Under the pieces are notes generated by a model that was not told the DNA's origin, did no database searches, and worked only from the letters and a program-made list of their open reading frames with translations. A stretch of 64,000 nucleotides of DNA, taken from Argentina anserina. Lineage: Eukaryota; Streptophyta; Magnoliopsida; Rosales; Rosaceae. Positions 23,901 to 36,239 of the stretch are shown piece by piece. Where the stretch lies: NCBI RefSeq assembly GCF_933775445.1, contig NC_065878.1, positions 23,324,395-23,388,394 on the forward strand, given 5' to 3'. Made by a program: the position numbers and the translations under genes. How positions within the stretch are numbered: position 1 is the stretch's first letter; each line of letters begins with the position of its first letter.

Positions 23901-25252
23901 ATTTCACATGGGCCCCATCAGGGATTAGTCCCATGTCTGAGATATTACCTTCGGTTGTGGGGATACCCTAATGCCCGGTTTCTAAATTGGCCCATTCGAT
24001 TTGATATGCAACAGTGTATCACTATGAAGCATTTGGGGTTTTCTTATGTTGAATTTGTGTTTGGGTCTCACATAGAAAATGTCTTGGAACTGGAAATAAA
24101 AAAAATAATTACAATTGAGATAAAAAAAGATATCATGATATAAACGATAAAGAGGAATGGGAAGAGATCATGTTCATAGAGGAAGTTGATGCACTCAATT
24201 TGGAGTTTGGACCAGATTGAAAGTGTGACATCCAAATTCTTGCTGCGCAAATCGCCAAATCCTAAAAAATAACCAAATTCTTGCCACATTGATAATGCCT
24301 AATTAATTTGATCATTTAATGAGCATTTGAGCTCGATCAGTTTGCGTGTGCAGCATAATTTTCTTCCTTCTTCATGCCTATGCGTACTGCCCAGCTACTC
24401 GACGAGGGCATGTTATTAAACGAAGAAGAAAAGAAGACGATCAGGTAGAGTGGCATGTCATTTAATCATCTCAAGAATGAATCATATTGGAACAGGCCGT
24501 CCCGTAACCAAATGAGGTCTAAAACAAAAACTAAGATAGGCTATTAAAAAATAAAAATAAAAATGACTTTTTTTAATTTCACACTTCTTTCAATGCAATA
24601 TATATTACATAGAGGATTTCGTAATAACATTAACATATGAAAAGCTTGATACAAAAAGCATGTTAAAACAATTTCAAGATAACAATAAAATAGCCACAAA
24701 ATTTAAAACTTGAGACCTCAATAGCTTGTACGAATATGAATTTGGAACCGAGATACTATGTTTGGATTGAGAACTTAGAGCAACGCTCTATTCCCAAATT
24801 AGTGAAAGATTGAGGAAACTATTGGCTTTCTAATCCCAGATTGAGAAACTAAAAAATTCTAGATGGCAGATGACTTCTCGTTATTTTTTTGTCCTAATTT
24901 TTATTAAAAAAGTATGTGTGTATAGAGAAATTTGCAACTACGGACGTCTGTATGGTGCAGATTCGGTGATTCTGTCGATGACAGCGCATAAGACATAAAT
25001 TTTCAGCTGCACCGCCAGTCCACGGGGCGGTCGGAATCTTGAAATGTATATCATCGGCCCCGGATTTCTGTATATATGTGTGTGTGAGAGATATTTAGAG
25101 AGAAGAGGCCTTCTAATTAATTATGTGGCCCAAGTCTTGTGACTTGTTTGCCTTGCCCTTGGGCCGGGCATGATTGGAATATAGGTTATACTGACTGGTC
25201 TGCTGCTATTGAATCCAAATAGGTGGGTGTTTGAAAAAATAAAAAATTGAAA

Positions 25253-25325
25253 TGGAGGTGCGGGGAATCGAACCCCGTGCCTCTCGCATGCGAAGCGAGC
25301 GCTCTACCATATGAGCTACACCCCC
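25253..25325 (-). tRNA. tRNA-Ala (anticodon CGC)
   Basis: On the minus strand the 73-base sequence begins GGGGGTGTAGCTC and folds into a complete cloverleaf. The acceptor stem GGGGGTG pairs with CACCTCC and includes the G3-U70 pair that marks alanine tRNAs. The anticodon stem is CTCGC/GCGAG with loop TTCGCAT, giving anticodon CGC, which reads GCG codons. The T arm carries GGTTCGATTCC (B box) and the D arm TAGCTCATATGGTAGA (A box). There is no intron, and CCA is not encoded, as expected for a eukaryotic nuclear tRNA. Confidence 0.97.
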
Positions 25326-25717
25326 AGTCGACAGTTGAGTGATCAGTTAATATTTTATTTGGGGGTTTATTTTCACACTTGTTTAACCCCGTGCCTTCGT
25401 CAATAACTTGTTTGAAAGGTTGAAAGTACTGTTTTCTTCGATTCTAACGAGTTCCTACCAGAAAATGAAGTGGTTCCCAAATCAACCTCATATGCCAATC
25501 TTTATAGAAGTTCCCGATCGAGAAACCAATCTCATCCCGCTAACTTTCAAGTTTCAATACTCCGAAGTACCATATAACCATTAGTGTAATCACTCATTAC
25601 CACTTTCTTTACTTCATTTTCTTGTAGTCTCTGTCCCAAGCTCTAAATTTCCCCAGAATCCCCACATATTAAAGCATCACCTAACCAAAGCCATGTACAT
25701 CACAAGAAAATTTCTAG
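25326..25717 (+). other. Spacer between the tRNA gene and the WSD1-like pseudogene
   Basis: No coding exon is visible. The last part is presumably the former promoter and leader of the WSD1-like gene. Nothing else stands out. Confidence 0.4.
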
Positions 25718-28290
25718 ATGGACTACACAAGTAGCTTGCTACTAAACTCTGAGGTAGCAGAGATGGAAGATACTCAGCCAAGTCTAAGTCCAACAGCGCG
25801 TCTGTTTCACTCTCCAAAGTTCAGCTGTTACATTCTTGTTCGAATGGGCTGCAGCACCTGGATCAATCCTCAAGTAATCAGCGCCAGCTTGAAGGAAAAC
25901 TTTCTTAAGCATCCTCGCTTCTCTAGTAAAATGGTAAACACTACAATACTTCTTCTATTCCTGTTTCTTTTGTGATTAAGTGTTCCTTTTATTCATTGCT
26001 CTATTTATGTTCCTTCTTATTTATGTGGCTTGACATTAATTTGTAATACAAACTTCTTCTCTTTTTTTGGACTTAATTGATTACTTATGTGGTAATAGGT
26101 GAAGGGTAGAAACTTATGAGGTAAAAAGAGATGGATACAAGTTTCAGTAAATATGGAGGATCATGTTATTGTTCCAAACATGGATTCAAATATGGAGGAT
26201 GCTGACCAGTTTGTAAGTGACTACATTTCCCACCTCACCACAAGCCCTCTTGACCTTTCCAAGCCATTATGGGAAGTCCATATCCTCAATGTCAAAACCT
26301 CTTAGGCAGAAGCCGTTGCAGTGATCCGGATTCACCACTCGATAGGTGATGGCGCGTCCCTCATGTCATTTCTACTAGCTTGTACCAGAGAAACGTCGGA
26401 CTTGGATGCGTTGCCTAGTGTTCCAACCATGAGAAAACATGAGGGTAGTTCTTCAAGTGATTCGAACATGTTCTGGCGGTTGTTATTGGCTATTTGGTCA
26501 GCAGTAACATTGATAGGAAACACTTTGGTTGATCTTCTGCTGTTTGTTGCCACTATTCTGGTTTTGAAAGACATAAAGACTCCTATTAAAGGTCAGCCTG
26601 GTGTTGAGCTTACTACCAGGCGCTTCTTACATCGAACAGTTAGTTTGGATCACATCAAGCAAGTAAAGACATGGTATGTTAGTCACACATCCTTTAATCA
26701 TTATAGTTTTAGTATTCAGTGGATCTATCTTTTATTTTTTTTGAAAATTCAGTGCATCACATCAATTATGCAAAGAAGTTCTCAAGTACTGTCTGGCTGA
26801 AAATTAACTACTACCAGCATTTGTCCGTCTCTCTATATTAAGAGTTGAAATACATATGGTTTCAGCTTTGGAAGAAACTTGAACATAACAATTAATTATG
26901 CAACCATAATGGGGATTAATTTGTTTCAAACATCTGATTCCACTCAGAGGAATTATTCCTTGTACCCGGTATATTGTTGAGGTGGTGTCCCATATATAGG
27001 AATTATTTCTTGGACTCATATATAGTTTCTCTTAACATTTCACCAGACCATCAATGATGTTATATTGGGAGTGACACAAGCAGGTCTATAACGATATTTA
27101 AATTACAGATACGGTGAGATCTCTTGGCCTAATTCAGAAGATTCAATCAGTCTTCTGTTATTACTTATCACTAGCTTAGTCAACAGTACCCTATTTTCTC
27201 TTTCTTTTCACTTTGGAGAAAAATTTCTGTGAAAGTTGGAACTCCTGTAGTAGCTTTCTGTATGATCTACTATTAAAACTGGCCACTTCTACGGCCATGA
27301 TATCATCTTATCATTTCAGTTGAACTGTAGCTTCTTCAGATCCATTTCCAGTTTTCCACTTGCTCATTGATACTTGAAGAAAAATTTATTCTGAGGAACA
27401 GAATGGTGTTTATGGTTAATATAGCGGCAGGTGAAAATAAAGATGCGGGGGCAAAGAAGAAGGGAAACTATCTTCCAAAAAGAATCCGGCTTAGAGCAAA
27501 CGTTCTAGTTAACCTACGACCAGCTGTTGGGATTCAGGTAATCAATATATAGTTAGGAAGCATTCCTCATATCTCAAGCAATGTTTATTATTCTCTGTAA
27601 ATATAAAAACAAGTGACATCTCTCCGGTGTTCCTCTTATATAACAGGATTTAGCTGATATGATGGCTAAGAAATCCAAGACTAAGTGGGGCAATAAGATT
27701 GGATATGTCCTAGTTCCCTTCACTATTGCCCTACAAGATGACCCTTTGGATTATATTCGTGGAGCCAAGGTTCAAAATCATAATTCACTGTCTTTTCATA
27801 TGGAGTAGTAGAGTGCGTACGTACTATTTTACAGTTACAGATGTTTGTATGATCTTACAGGGAGCTGGAGCAGTAGCACATAGAGTTCTTTGCAACTCCA
27901 CACTAGCATTCACAAACTTGATTGGTCCCCGGAAGAAATTAGCTATTACGAGCATCCAGTTACTTACATTGCTCCTAATGTTTACGGCCACCCACATGTA
28001 GGTTCTCTCGTTTCATTATACTTGGTACTGACTTTAAACCATGCGATAAACAAGGAACTATCATTTTGCTATCTCAATTTTCACTCAATATTGTTGTTGG
28101 CAGGCATTGCATATTCATTTTCAAAGCTACGCTGAAAAAAATGACTATTAGCTTAGCTGTTGACCCCAATATAATCCCTGATCCTGAAAAGCTGTTGGAT
28201 GATATAGAAGATTCACTCAAACTCATTCTCGATGCTGTTGTCGAAAAGGGGATTAATATTGCTGAAGAGGGAAGTCTCAACTGTGTTTAG
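25718..28290 (+). pseudogene. WSD1-like wax ester synthase/diacylglycerol acyltransferase, degraded
   Basis: Collinear exon remnants of the plant WSD1 family run across this interval. Exon 1 is intact (25718-25933, including SPTARLFHSP). Exon 2 starts at 26099 and holds the acyltransferase active-site motif HHSIGDG. A TINDVILGVTQAGL remnant lies near 27046-27088, followed by LRANVLVNLRP, KWGNKIGYVLVPF and HPVTYIAPNVYGHPH, and the last exon has MTISLAVDPNIIPDP. Lesions are: TGA at 26117-26119, TAG at 26303-26305, TAA at 27089-27091, a 1-base deletion near 27927-27932, and an extra A in the A run 28135-28141. Intact relatives make wax esters from fatty alcohol and acyl-CoA in the endoplasmic reticulum. 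With five independent lesions it cannot encode a working enzyme. Confidence 0.9.
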
Positions 28291-28791
28291 TTCAAATTTG
28301 ATGAGTCCATGAGATGTGGAATACCTTTCTGCCTAAAGTATGAACCTATGACTCTCCTCTGCCACACTACAACACCTGCAAATGGATCAAAATTATAGTT
28401 TCAGCATGTAAATGATATCGCCATAGTAAACACTATCCGAATCAGAATTTTTCAGAGCCATAGATGCAGTGCATGACAAGCTTCTGTTGACCCTACTTAC
28501 TAGTACCTTGAATACACCAAATGATCATTATGTAAAACTAAATGGGCTGAGGTGATCGACCAGTCTGTACTTCTGTGCTGTGGTTTATGGTGAACAATGT
28601 ACAAACAAAATGCAACAAAGTGAACAAACCAAATATATCTTTCCATCTTTGTTTCCAAACTCATAACAGACGCAGCAATTAGTTCAATTTGATACAATAC
28701 AAAGAAACATATATGTAAAACCTTGAATGCATCGAATGATCATTAACGTAAAATTTACAGTGAACTTTCTTCACAAATTTTTTTATGAAGA

Positions 28792-28827
<36 letters not shown>

Positions 28828-30286
28828 TGTTGTATTTCGGAATAGGAATACGGTGCCGAGAGGTTTTGGAAACTCAAGGAAGATGGAGCTGAGAAGATGA
28901 GGTTGCGCGTCCAGGTAAAAAACCCGGTAAATTTCAGTTTGCAACAATCTACCTGATAAATGACAGCTTCAAATGAAGAAAAGTTTACCCCCACATTTCT
29001 TGCTGTTAGATTTCTGATCATTTGCATGTGAAGCTAGACAGCATCTAAGGTACTTGGAACTGAACACATAGGAGATGTATGTTATATAGTAAAGCCACAT
29101 CAATTATAGAGAACCTGACAAGAGCAAGTTTTCTCTATGTAGACTATTGTTATATAGGTAACCAGAAGCTACTAAAATTTCAGAAAACCTCTATGAATCA
29201 GTTGAAGGCAAGATTGTTAAGAAATCAAATATGTTGGTAAAAATTTACAAGTTGCTAAATGTAAAAGCAAAGCCAAGAAACCATCACAGAAAATACACTT
29301 AAATAAATAGCACACACAACCACGGTACGTCTGAACCTGATGATGGCTGAGAAACAGAAAAAAAGTAACAAAATTGGAAATCACAGAAGAAATCTAAAAA
29401 TTTAGCTTCTGATTTTCATATATCCGTCTTGAACAGTACCTACCTTTATCACTGTTCATATTTCATTGTGAGTATTCCATGGCTCAAGTTATGATTAGTT
29501 CAATTTTGTTGTCCTCTCTATGCATACATTAAACAGCTAGGACAACTATATTACCACCCGGCTTTGGATGCATCAGTGACAAAAGGGTTAACGGTATTGC
29601 ATTCTTATCAGAGACTTGGACAAAAAGCAAGAGGATGGAGATCCAGAAATATGGACAAGGTTTGAGAATCATATGGGGGAAATAGATATGGAAAGTAATA
29701 TTCATGGCGAATTCTACGAGTATGTTTTCTCTAATTGACTTAGTTGCCTTCAGACTTGATGCAACATATTGTACTGTATCTCTGATGACTTGAATTTGGT
29801 GCATTCAGGCTCTGTAACTTGGTGTATCTTTTTGTTGAATTTGGACCCTTCAGCTAATTAAAATAGGATACTAGATGCAGTGAGTTGAAATTGACACGTT
29901 TGATTATCCATAGTGAAGCTACTATCAATCTCAAATATTTACTTCATGAAGTGAAATTAATTTGTACATGAAAATTGATAGAAAAGTGAGGACATCTCAA
30001 ATTAATATTCAATTCATCAGTTATTACTAATTCTTCGTAATCGAAAACTCGAATTTAATCCATTTCATATACTAAAATAAATCATGAGAAAGTAATTATT
30101 CACAATATCGTTCGAAAAAATATACTCATAATATCGAATCCAAAATTTGGTCTAAATTTAGAGTTGGACTCTGATCCGAAAAACTTGGATCCAACAGTAA
30201 TTTCTATTTTTTTACAAGAAATTAGATTATATAATTATGTTTTCAAAATGAAAAATCAGGAGTTTAATCCCAATGTGAAAAAAGCC
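28291..30286. other. Spacer between the WSD1-like pseudogene and the BOB1-like promoter
   Basis: I find no supportable gene. A (CT)n tract of 29 bases lies at 28794-28822. Short ORFs on both strands match nothing that I know. Confidence 0.45.
28794..28822. repeat. (CT)n microsatellite
   Basis: An uninterrupted CT run of 29 bases is visible directly. It produces an artificial Arg/Glu repeat in an ORF of the opposite strand. Confidence 0.95.
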
Positions 30287-30320
30287 TTCTGGAACTCTCT
30301 CTAGTCTCTAGAATCTTGAC
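30287..30320 (+). promoter_or_regulatory. Heat-shock-element-like cluster upstream of the BOB1-like gene
   Basis: TTCTGGAA (30287-30294) is a perfect TTCnnGAA pair. The segment ctctagaatcttg (about 30306-30318) adds a GAAnnTT unit about 20 bases downstream. Alternating nGAAn units are what plant heat shock factors bind. The cluster ends about 15 bases before the TATA box. The Arabidopsis homologue BOB1 is known to act in thermotolerance, so heat induction is a reasonable inference, not shown here. Confidence 0.5.
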
Positions 30321-30330
30321 CGAGTTTACT

Positions 30331-30342
30331 ATGTATAAATAC
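30331..30342 (+). promoter_or_regulatory. TATA box of the BOB1-like gene
   Basis: The sequence atgtataaatac holds TATAAAT at 30334-30340, about 70 bases upstream of the start codon. Position and sequence fit a plant core promoter. Confidence 0.65.
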
Positions 30343-30408
30343 AGCTCAAAATTTACTGTGAGCCACAAACCCTAACAATCTCAAAAGCTCTCAACTTTCC
30401 GATCATCC

Positions 30409-32702
30409 ATGGCGATAATCTCCGATATCCAAGAGGAGCAGCAACAGAAGTCACCGCAAGCCAAATCGGCGTCGGCGTCGGCGTCCGGTTCGGCCTCGTC
30501 GTCGTCGTCGGGGGCGAGGGTGGCGGCGACGTCGTTCAGCACCAAGTTCGATCGGAACAATACGTCGGGGTTTCTGGAGAAGGCGTTTGAGTTTCTGGCG
30601 CAGGAGAGCGACTTCATGCGGCGGCCGACGGCGGAGAGGGATCTGGTGGCGGTTTTCAAGGCGGTGAGGGAGAAGGAGAGGAAGAAGATGGAGGAGGAGA
30701 GGAAGAAGCGGTGGGCGGAGGAGGAGAAGACGAAGAAGAAGGAGGCGGAGGCCAAGGCCAAGGAGGAGGCTGAGGCGGAGCCGAAGCCGGTGGTGGAGGA
30801 GAAGAAGAAGGACAAGGAGGTGGAGGCGCCGAAAGCGGTGGCGGAGGAGAAGAGCGGCAAGAGAGGTATGAATTTGAGCTGTTACATTTCAAAGATATGA
30901 GCTTTTCGATTCATACAGTTATATGATTGTTGTGATTTGTGGAATTAGGAATGTAGATGTGTGAATTCGAATTGTTGATTAGAACATTGTGTTTGTATAT
31001 GGTGGGAAATGAAATGTATGAACTGTAGGATTGGTCTGGATTTTTGCTGCGAAACAATGGGGTTGATGTAGTGTGGAAAGTTTTGAGCTTTGAATGTGTG
31101 AGCAGATGTGTTGTGGTTTTACGATGTGATTGTTTAGTATGTTTGGATTAAGGAGATGTGTAGACTGATTTTGTCTGTAAATCCCAATGTGAACATCGAT
31201 ACTGTGATTTGTGTTGAAGACTATGAATTCGTTGTTAGGTTGTATGTTTGGGGTTTGCAAGAAATTATAGTGGTTCTTAAACCATATGCTTGCGGTAAGA
31301 TGATGTAAATGTCGTAGTATTGGAATGATGAAGCACGGAGTTTGTAGGCATTTATTTATTTGGATTCTCATATGAGTGCTGATTGCATATGTGCAGTTCC
31401 AAACAAAGGGAATGGGCTTGATATGGAGAAATACTCGTGGACTCAGAGTCTGCAGGAGGTTAATATCATCATTCCAGTTCCTGCTGGAACTAAATCAAGG
31501 GATATTGTGTACGAGGCAAAGAAGAACCGTCTGAAGTTTGGACTGAAGGGTCAGCCTCTTATCATTGATGTAAGTCTGCTGTTTGATCCTTCATATTATA
31601 GTTTGGCATATATCACAAACAACTAGATATGTACAATACAAATGTGTGGCGTAGGTTCCTACATGGTAAAATTCAAGCCAGACGAGAGACTTAATTAGAG
31701 TTTTTTACACATAATAAAAATAGTGGCTGATGAGAATCTGTGTGCCTAAACTAAAATGATGTTGGTTCTAGAATCAAATTATTGTTTCTGTATTTATTTT
31801 TTGACATCTTCTAATGTACGATAAATTGTTGCAGGGGGAGCTCTTTCAGTCTATCAAGCCTGATGATTGCTTATGGAGCATAGGTATGTTAGTGCATACA
31901 AACTTGTAGCAGTTCATTTTGTTGTCTTTATTTTTAAACAAGAATGTTAGTTTCCTGAAGTTATTCATTTGTGATATGGTACCACACGTAAATGCTCTGT
32001 GTTTGCGGGACGTCATGTGTTGTCTTTATTATTAAACAAAAAATATATTCATTTGTAATATGGTATTACACGTAAATGCTTTGTGTTTGCGGGACGTCAT
32101 GTCTAGGCGTTGTTTCTGTCTCTTAAGTAGGGTTACTGGCTTGTGAGTTATGAATTGTTATGTGATGCTAATGATGGTTCATCACCTTTGCAGAGGATCA
32201 AACTGCTGTGTCTATTCTCCTGACCAAACACAACCAATTGGAGTGGTGGAAAGCTCTGCTGAAAGGTGACCCTGAAATAGACACTCAGAAAGTTGAGCCA
32301 GAGCCTAGCAAGTTGTCTGACCTGGATTCTGAAACACGCCAGACAGTTGAGAAGATGATGGTAAAACTCTACTGCTGATTTAAATCTCTCCTTTTCTTTC
32401 TCATTTCTATTCTTGAAACTAATCAAATGCCCATATGGCTTTGTGAACGCATAATTTCTTACCTCTGTATGTTTTTACTGTACAGTTTGATCAGCGGCAG
32501 AAGCAGATGGGCCTTCCCACCAGTGAGGAAATGCAGAAGCAGGAGATCTTGAAGAAATTTATGTCTGAGGTGATTACCATGGCTCTTATAGACTAGTCAC
32601 TTCATGAAGTTGTTTTTAGCCCGCTATAAAATTTACTGATGTTCATGCATTTTTACCTTGCAGCATCCGGAAATGGACTTCTCAAAGGCCAAGGTACAGT
32701 GA
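30409..32702 (+). CDS. BOB1: NudC-family CS-domain chaperone (BOBBER1-like)
   Basis: Six exons (30409-30865, 31397-31569, 31835-31883, 32194-32360, 32486-32569, 32664-32702) give 322 residues. The N-terminal part has a Ser/Ala-rich start, a NudC N-terminal helix region (about 44-85: [13 protein letters not shown]) and a long charged Lys/Glu coiled-coil-like stretch (about 85-150). The CS (p23/HSP20-like) domain begins at about residue 165 with [18 protein letters not shown] and includes LKFGLKGQP and DDCLWSI. The C-terminus carries the [14 protein letters not shown] and [10 protein letters not shown] motifs typical of NudC proteins. The Arabidopsis homologue At5g53400 is a cytosolic chaperone needed for development and thermotolerance. 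Exon 1 is very GC-rich compared with the rest, from codon use and low-complexity residues. No lesion is visible. Confidence 0.94.
31921..32102. repeat. Tandem duplication in BOB1-like intron 3
   Basis: Two adjacent copies, 31921-32018 (98 bp) and 32019-32102 (84 bp), both run from gttgtcttta to tttgcgggacgtcatgt. The second copy has lost about 14 bases near its start and differs at a few positions. It lies wholly inside the intron and does not affect the coding frame. Confidence 0.9.
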
Positions 32703-35700
32703 ATGGGGTGATGCGGTTTGCTGACTACTTTCTTGTTTGTCTTAGAAGTTTGGTGCTCTCTGACTGTGGAGATATTTTGGAGCTCAGCTTTGGTTATTTT
32801 GTAGGGCTTATCCGAGTAGCTGGGTGATGGGTGATGTGGGTTGAATGGTTTAACAATATGCCTATAAACTAGTATAACTCTCTATTTTCTTTCGGTGCGT
32901 AAATCAAATGTCCTTTCTCCCCTATTGTTTGTGGTGCTCTGAACAATTCTTCTTACTCGGCTTCCTGGTAGATGCAGTTTTGCACGCTGACCAGAGTTGA
33001 GTTGTGATATGTCTGGAACTTTTGAGTTTCGAACATGTTTAAGACGCAGGCTCACTGGCTCGGCAATTACAACTCCCATTGTCAGTTAGCCCGGCCATAT
33101 ATTCTAACGAGTAGGAGACCTGAACTTAACGTAAATTCATCGAGTTCTGCCATGATGATAGTATACTCCAGTCCTCATAGAACCCCTTCAGAGGCCCTTT
33201 CAGAGGCATAGACGACGCACATTACGCGATCCGTACTTTGCAACTTGTGAGACTTCTCTCGCATCCGTTGATGTTCTTATTTGCTCTGTAAGAACACAGC
33301 TGAACCGGTCCCCTGGTTCGCAGCAAACAACTGAAAAATGAAATATTCCGGGCCATGGACCCATGGTTTTAAGTTTTAACAGTCCCGGAATAGTAAATGT
33401 AAATCTGTTGCAGTTCAAGGCCTCACGCGCTCTAAGCCAGTCCCTTGTGTGACCAAACAAGGCGCCCGCTCGTGACTTGGCAAAAGTCTCACAGTTCAAC
33501 CAGGAGCCGCCACGTTCCGACATGCATGCCACTCGTGTCATCCTCAGAGGCCTCCTTCCGCAAAAAGGCAGTAGTCTAATCCAGGGCACCACCACGGCAT
33601 TGTCCTAGAGTGAGGGAGGTCAAATGAGACTTGGACGTACACCAAGCAAGGAATAGGCCACCTTGTTGTTTAGGCAACCTCCACAGTCAGCATTTAAATC
33701 ATATCACCCTTTACTTTGATATCAAAGATGGACTTGTTCCCCTCCAGTGTTATTTCGAGTGGCCCTCCTTGTCCGTTGGTGAGTTGTGCGTGGAACTTGG
33801 CCATTGATTGATAGTGAAACAAGTGCTGCTGGGTTTTGCTTGGGTCGAAAGAGGACTTGCAATCCTTGTCCTCTCTGATAATTTTTTGTTTTCGATAGTG
33901 TCCTCTGTTGCCTTCTCGACCTTTTTTTCCGACTATATATAATGGCTCGTTTTGTCTCGATTAGTTTGTCGTAGATAAATCGGTAACTCATTTCTACCAT
34001 GATAGTAGTTGGGATGTAGACATTTGCTTGTTCTGGAGACGCAGAAGTTTCTCACAATTACAAAGTACACATTCACGTCTATTCTATAGACAAAACTTTG
34101 ATTAGTTGATGTCGCAACGTACCAGCCAATGGTTGATCTATATATGGACAGACGCTTTTCCATATCTAACAACGCAACCAACCATATGTACTGGCTGCAC
34201 GTTAATTAACACACCATTTCTTCTGACCTGTGTTAAAGAATTTGGTATATGATCTTTGTATGAGATAGTTAATAGATGAAAATGAATAGCCCCTATCTCG
34301 TAATAGGTTTTATCTTATCAAGAACGGCATGAAGCTAAATTGTGAAAAGAGATTAGCTTAGCTATAAACTTCTGATTAGACTAGATTGTACAGATTTCGC
34401 AGGCAGGAACCACGTGCATACGATTGATATGCAGGAGTTTGCTCCTTTTGCTTATGAAGTGGCTGTCCCTTTCTACCAATCTCCCTTTGGGAGTTGATAA
34501 TTATTAGGGATACTTACCTGCTTTGGTCTATTAGCCTGGCTTTCCCTTAAGGGATATCATTTACATGTAGCTTGACTCTATCTGGTTTATTAGATCTGGT
34601 GATGAGTTTAAGTTCTTTCTTTAAGTGGGATATTTAGTTGAATTTGCTTAGTTTATTGGTATATGGAAATATCTACATGAACTGAAAATGATGCTTCACC
34701 AGTATGTAGTTGGTTAAAATAAATTGGCTGTCAGTCTCAGATGAACTATCACCACAGAAATGTTTCACATCCTGATACCTAATTTACCTTGTGTACGATT
34801 GTACTATCAGATTGCCTATGCTAGACCAAAACCAAATTTATACTTCCTCACGAACAAAATTAGAGTAACCTCGTACATGAATGGATAAACATCCTTAGCT
34901 CATTATAAAAACGAATGAAGCCGTAAATGATGCATGTGATTGTAAACGCTTATACAATGACCTGATCGAAATGATCGGACGACTACTATGAACCAAATAG
35001 CACGCTTCATGCTCCAAAAAGTACCGATCCCAAAACAGAACTATGCAAAGCACCAAATGGTTTACAGGCGCAAACGTACTCGATCAATAATGCGATCGAG
35101 ATGTGAACTGACATCGATCTTATCTCTCGCATAAAGGACAAGTAAAACCTAATGAATGTCATTCACGATCTAAACCCCTTTAGAGTTATAAGGCTCTGCT
35201 AATATGTGCATGCATATGATCGAGTCTTGTTGCAATAAAAGGCAGAGTCTCGTTCACATCAGGTTTAATTATATGCCCACTAGTTCTTAGATTTTAGCAT
35301 GCAGCTGGATGCACAAGTGGGACTTTGCCCCTACGTCAATGATAAGCATAGATGTCCATGTCTGGGGAAAGCATCTGCTCGAATGTTCAGAAACCCTAGC
35401 CATGTAGGCAGTACTACCATTGTGATTGCAAGGTTGTTTGTACATATAGCAACTTGTACTAGCAGATTTTTAAGTAAGACAACATGTACTGCTGAAGGAA
35501 TCGAGGAGAAGATCGATATATGCCTCCACTTCAGGAGAGGTACCACTTTGTATATTGTATGAACATTAGAAATTATAAGTCATTACAATACATTTGACTC
35601 CCTCTCAATGAATACGTAAAGATAAAAATTAGGTAGTTTCTGAGTTCAAGTAAATCTTAAAACTAAATTTACCTGATAATTCAAGATCTGTTGGTGCAAT

Positions 35701-36239
35701 TTAGTTGGAAATTGAAAGTCGATCTCTGTTTCAATTCAGTGAAAACTACAGTGTAAATTAAGGACGTCGATACCAGATGGACCATATCACCTAACTTCTG
35801 TTTCTCTGATCACTCAGTGCTTATACCGCTACCATGCCAATGATGTCATCAAGTTTTTTCTACCAGAAAAATATATGACAACGATGAAGACATGCGTTTA
35901 CTACGTACTAACTGTGAAAACTCTTGCTCAGTAAAAGATTTTAACTTGTATTGGGGAACTTAAATTATCTGATCTCATTGAAAATGCATCTTAACTAATC
36001 TGATATGTTAGTTTTGTTTTTGTTAAAATTACATGTAGTATAAATTAGATAGAGTATTTCTAACCGATTATGTATTTTTTTTTAAATGGGATTAAAAAAT
36101 TTGTCTAATTTTTACTCCAACAATTTCTACATCATATTCTTTAAAATAGATAGAAGTGAAACAGAGCCGACAATCCTCCGAATTTACAAACTTCCTAAAC
36201 AATTTTGCAGACATGAACATTTATTACTTTTTTACGACT
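32703..36239. other. BOB1-like 3' end and spacer
   Basis: The first 200 bases or so are probably 3' untranslated sequence. A more GC-rich patch at about 33000-33720 carries a 131-codon ORF on the minus strand (33595-33200) that matches no family I recognise. Further on the sequence is AT-rich, and I see no supportable gene. Confidence 0.4.

Larger units (their letters stand above)
17596..25252. other. Gene-poor spacer of about 7.7 kb
   Basis: I see no supportable coding gene on either strand. All ORFs here are short and match no family I know. It contains the second copy of a dispersed repeat (18227-18391), a short TACG run near 19270, a small hairpin near 21247-21272 and a (TA)n tract at 20911-20944. 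The part next to 17600 is presumably PME promoter. Confidence 0.5.

Noticed and set aside
30656..30892. Pro/Ser-rich minus-strand ORF opposite BOB1-like exon 1
   Set aside because: It is the shadow of the Glu/Lys-coding GAG/AAG repeats on the + strand and has no homology.
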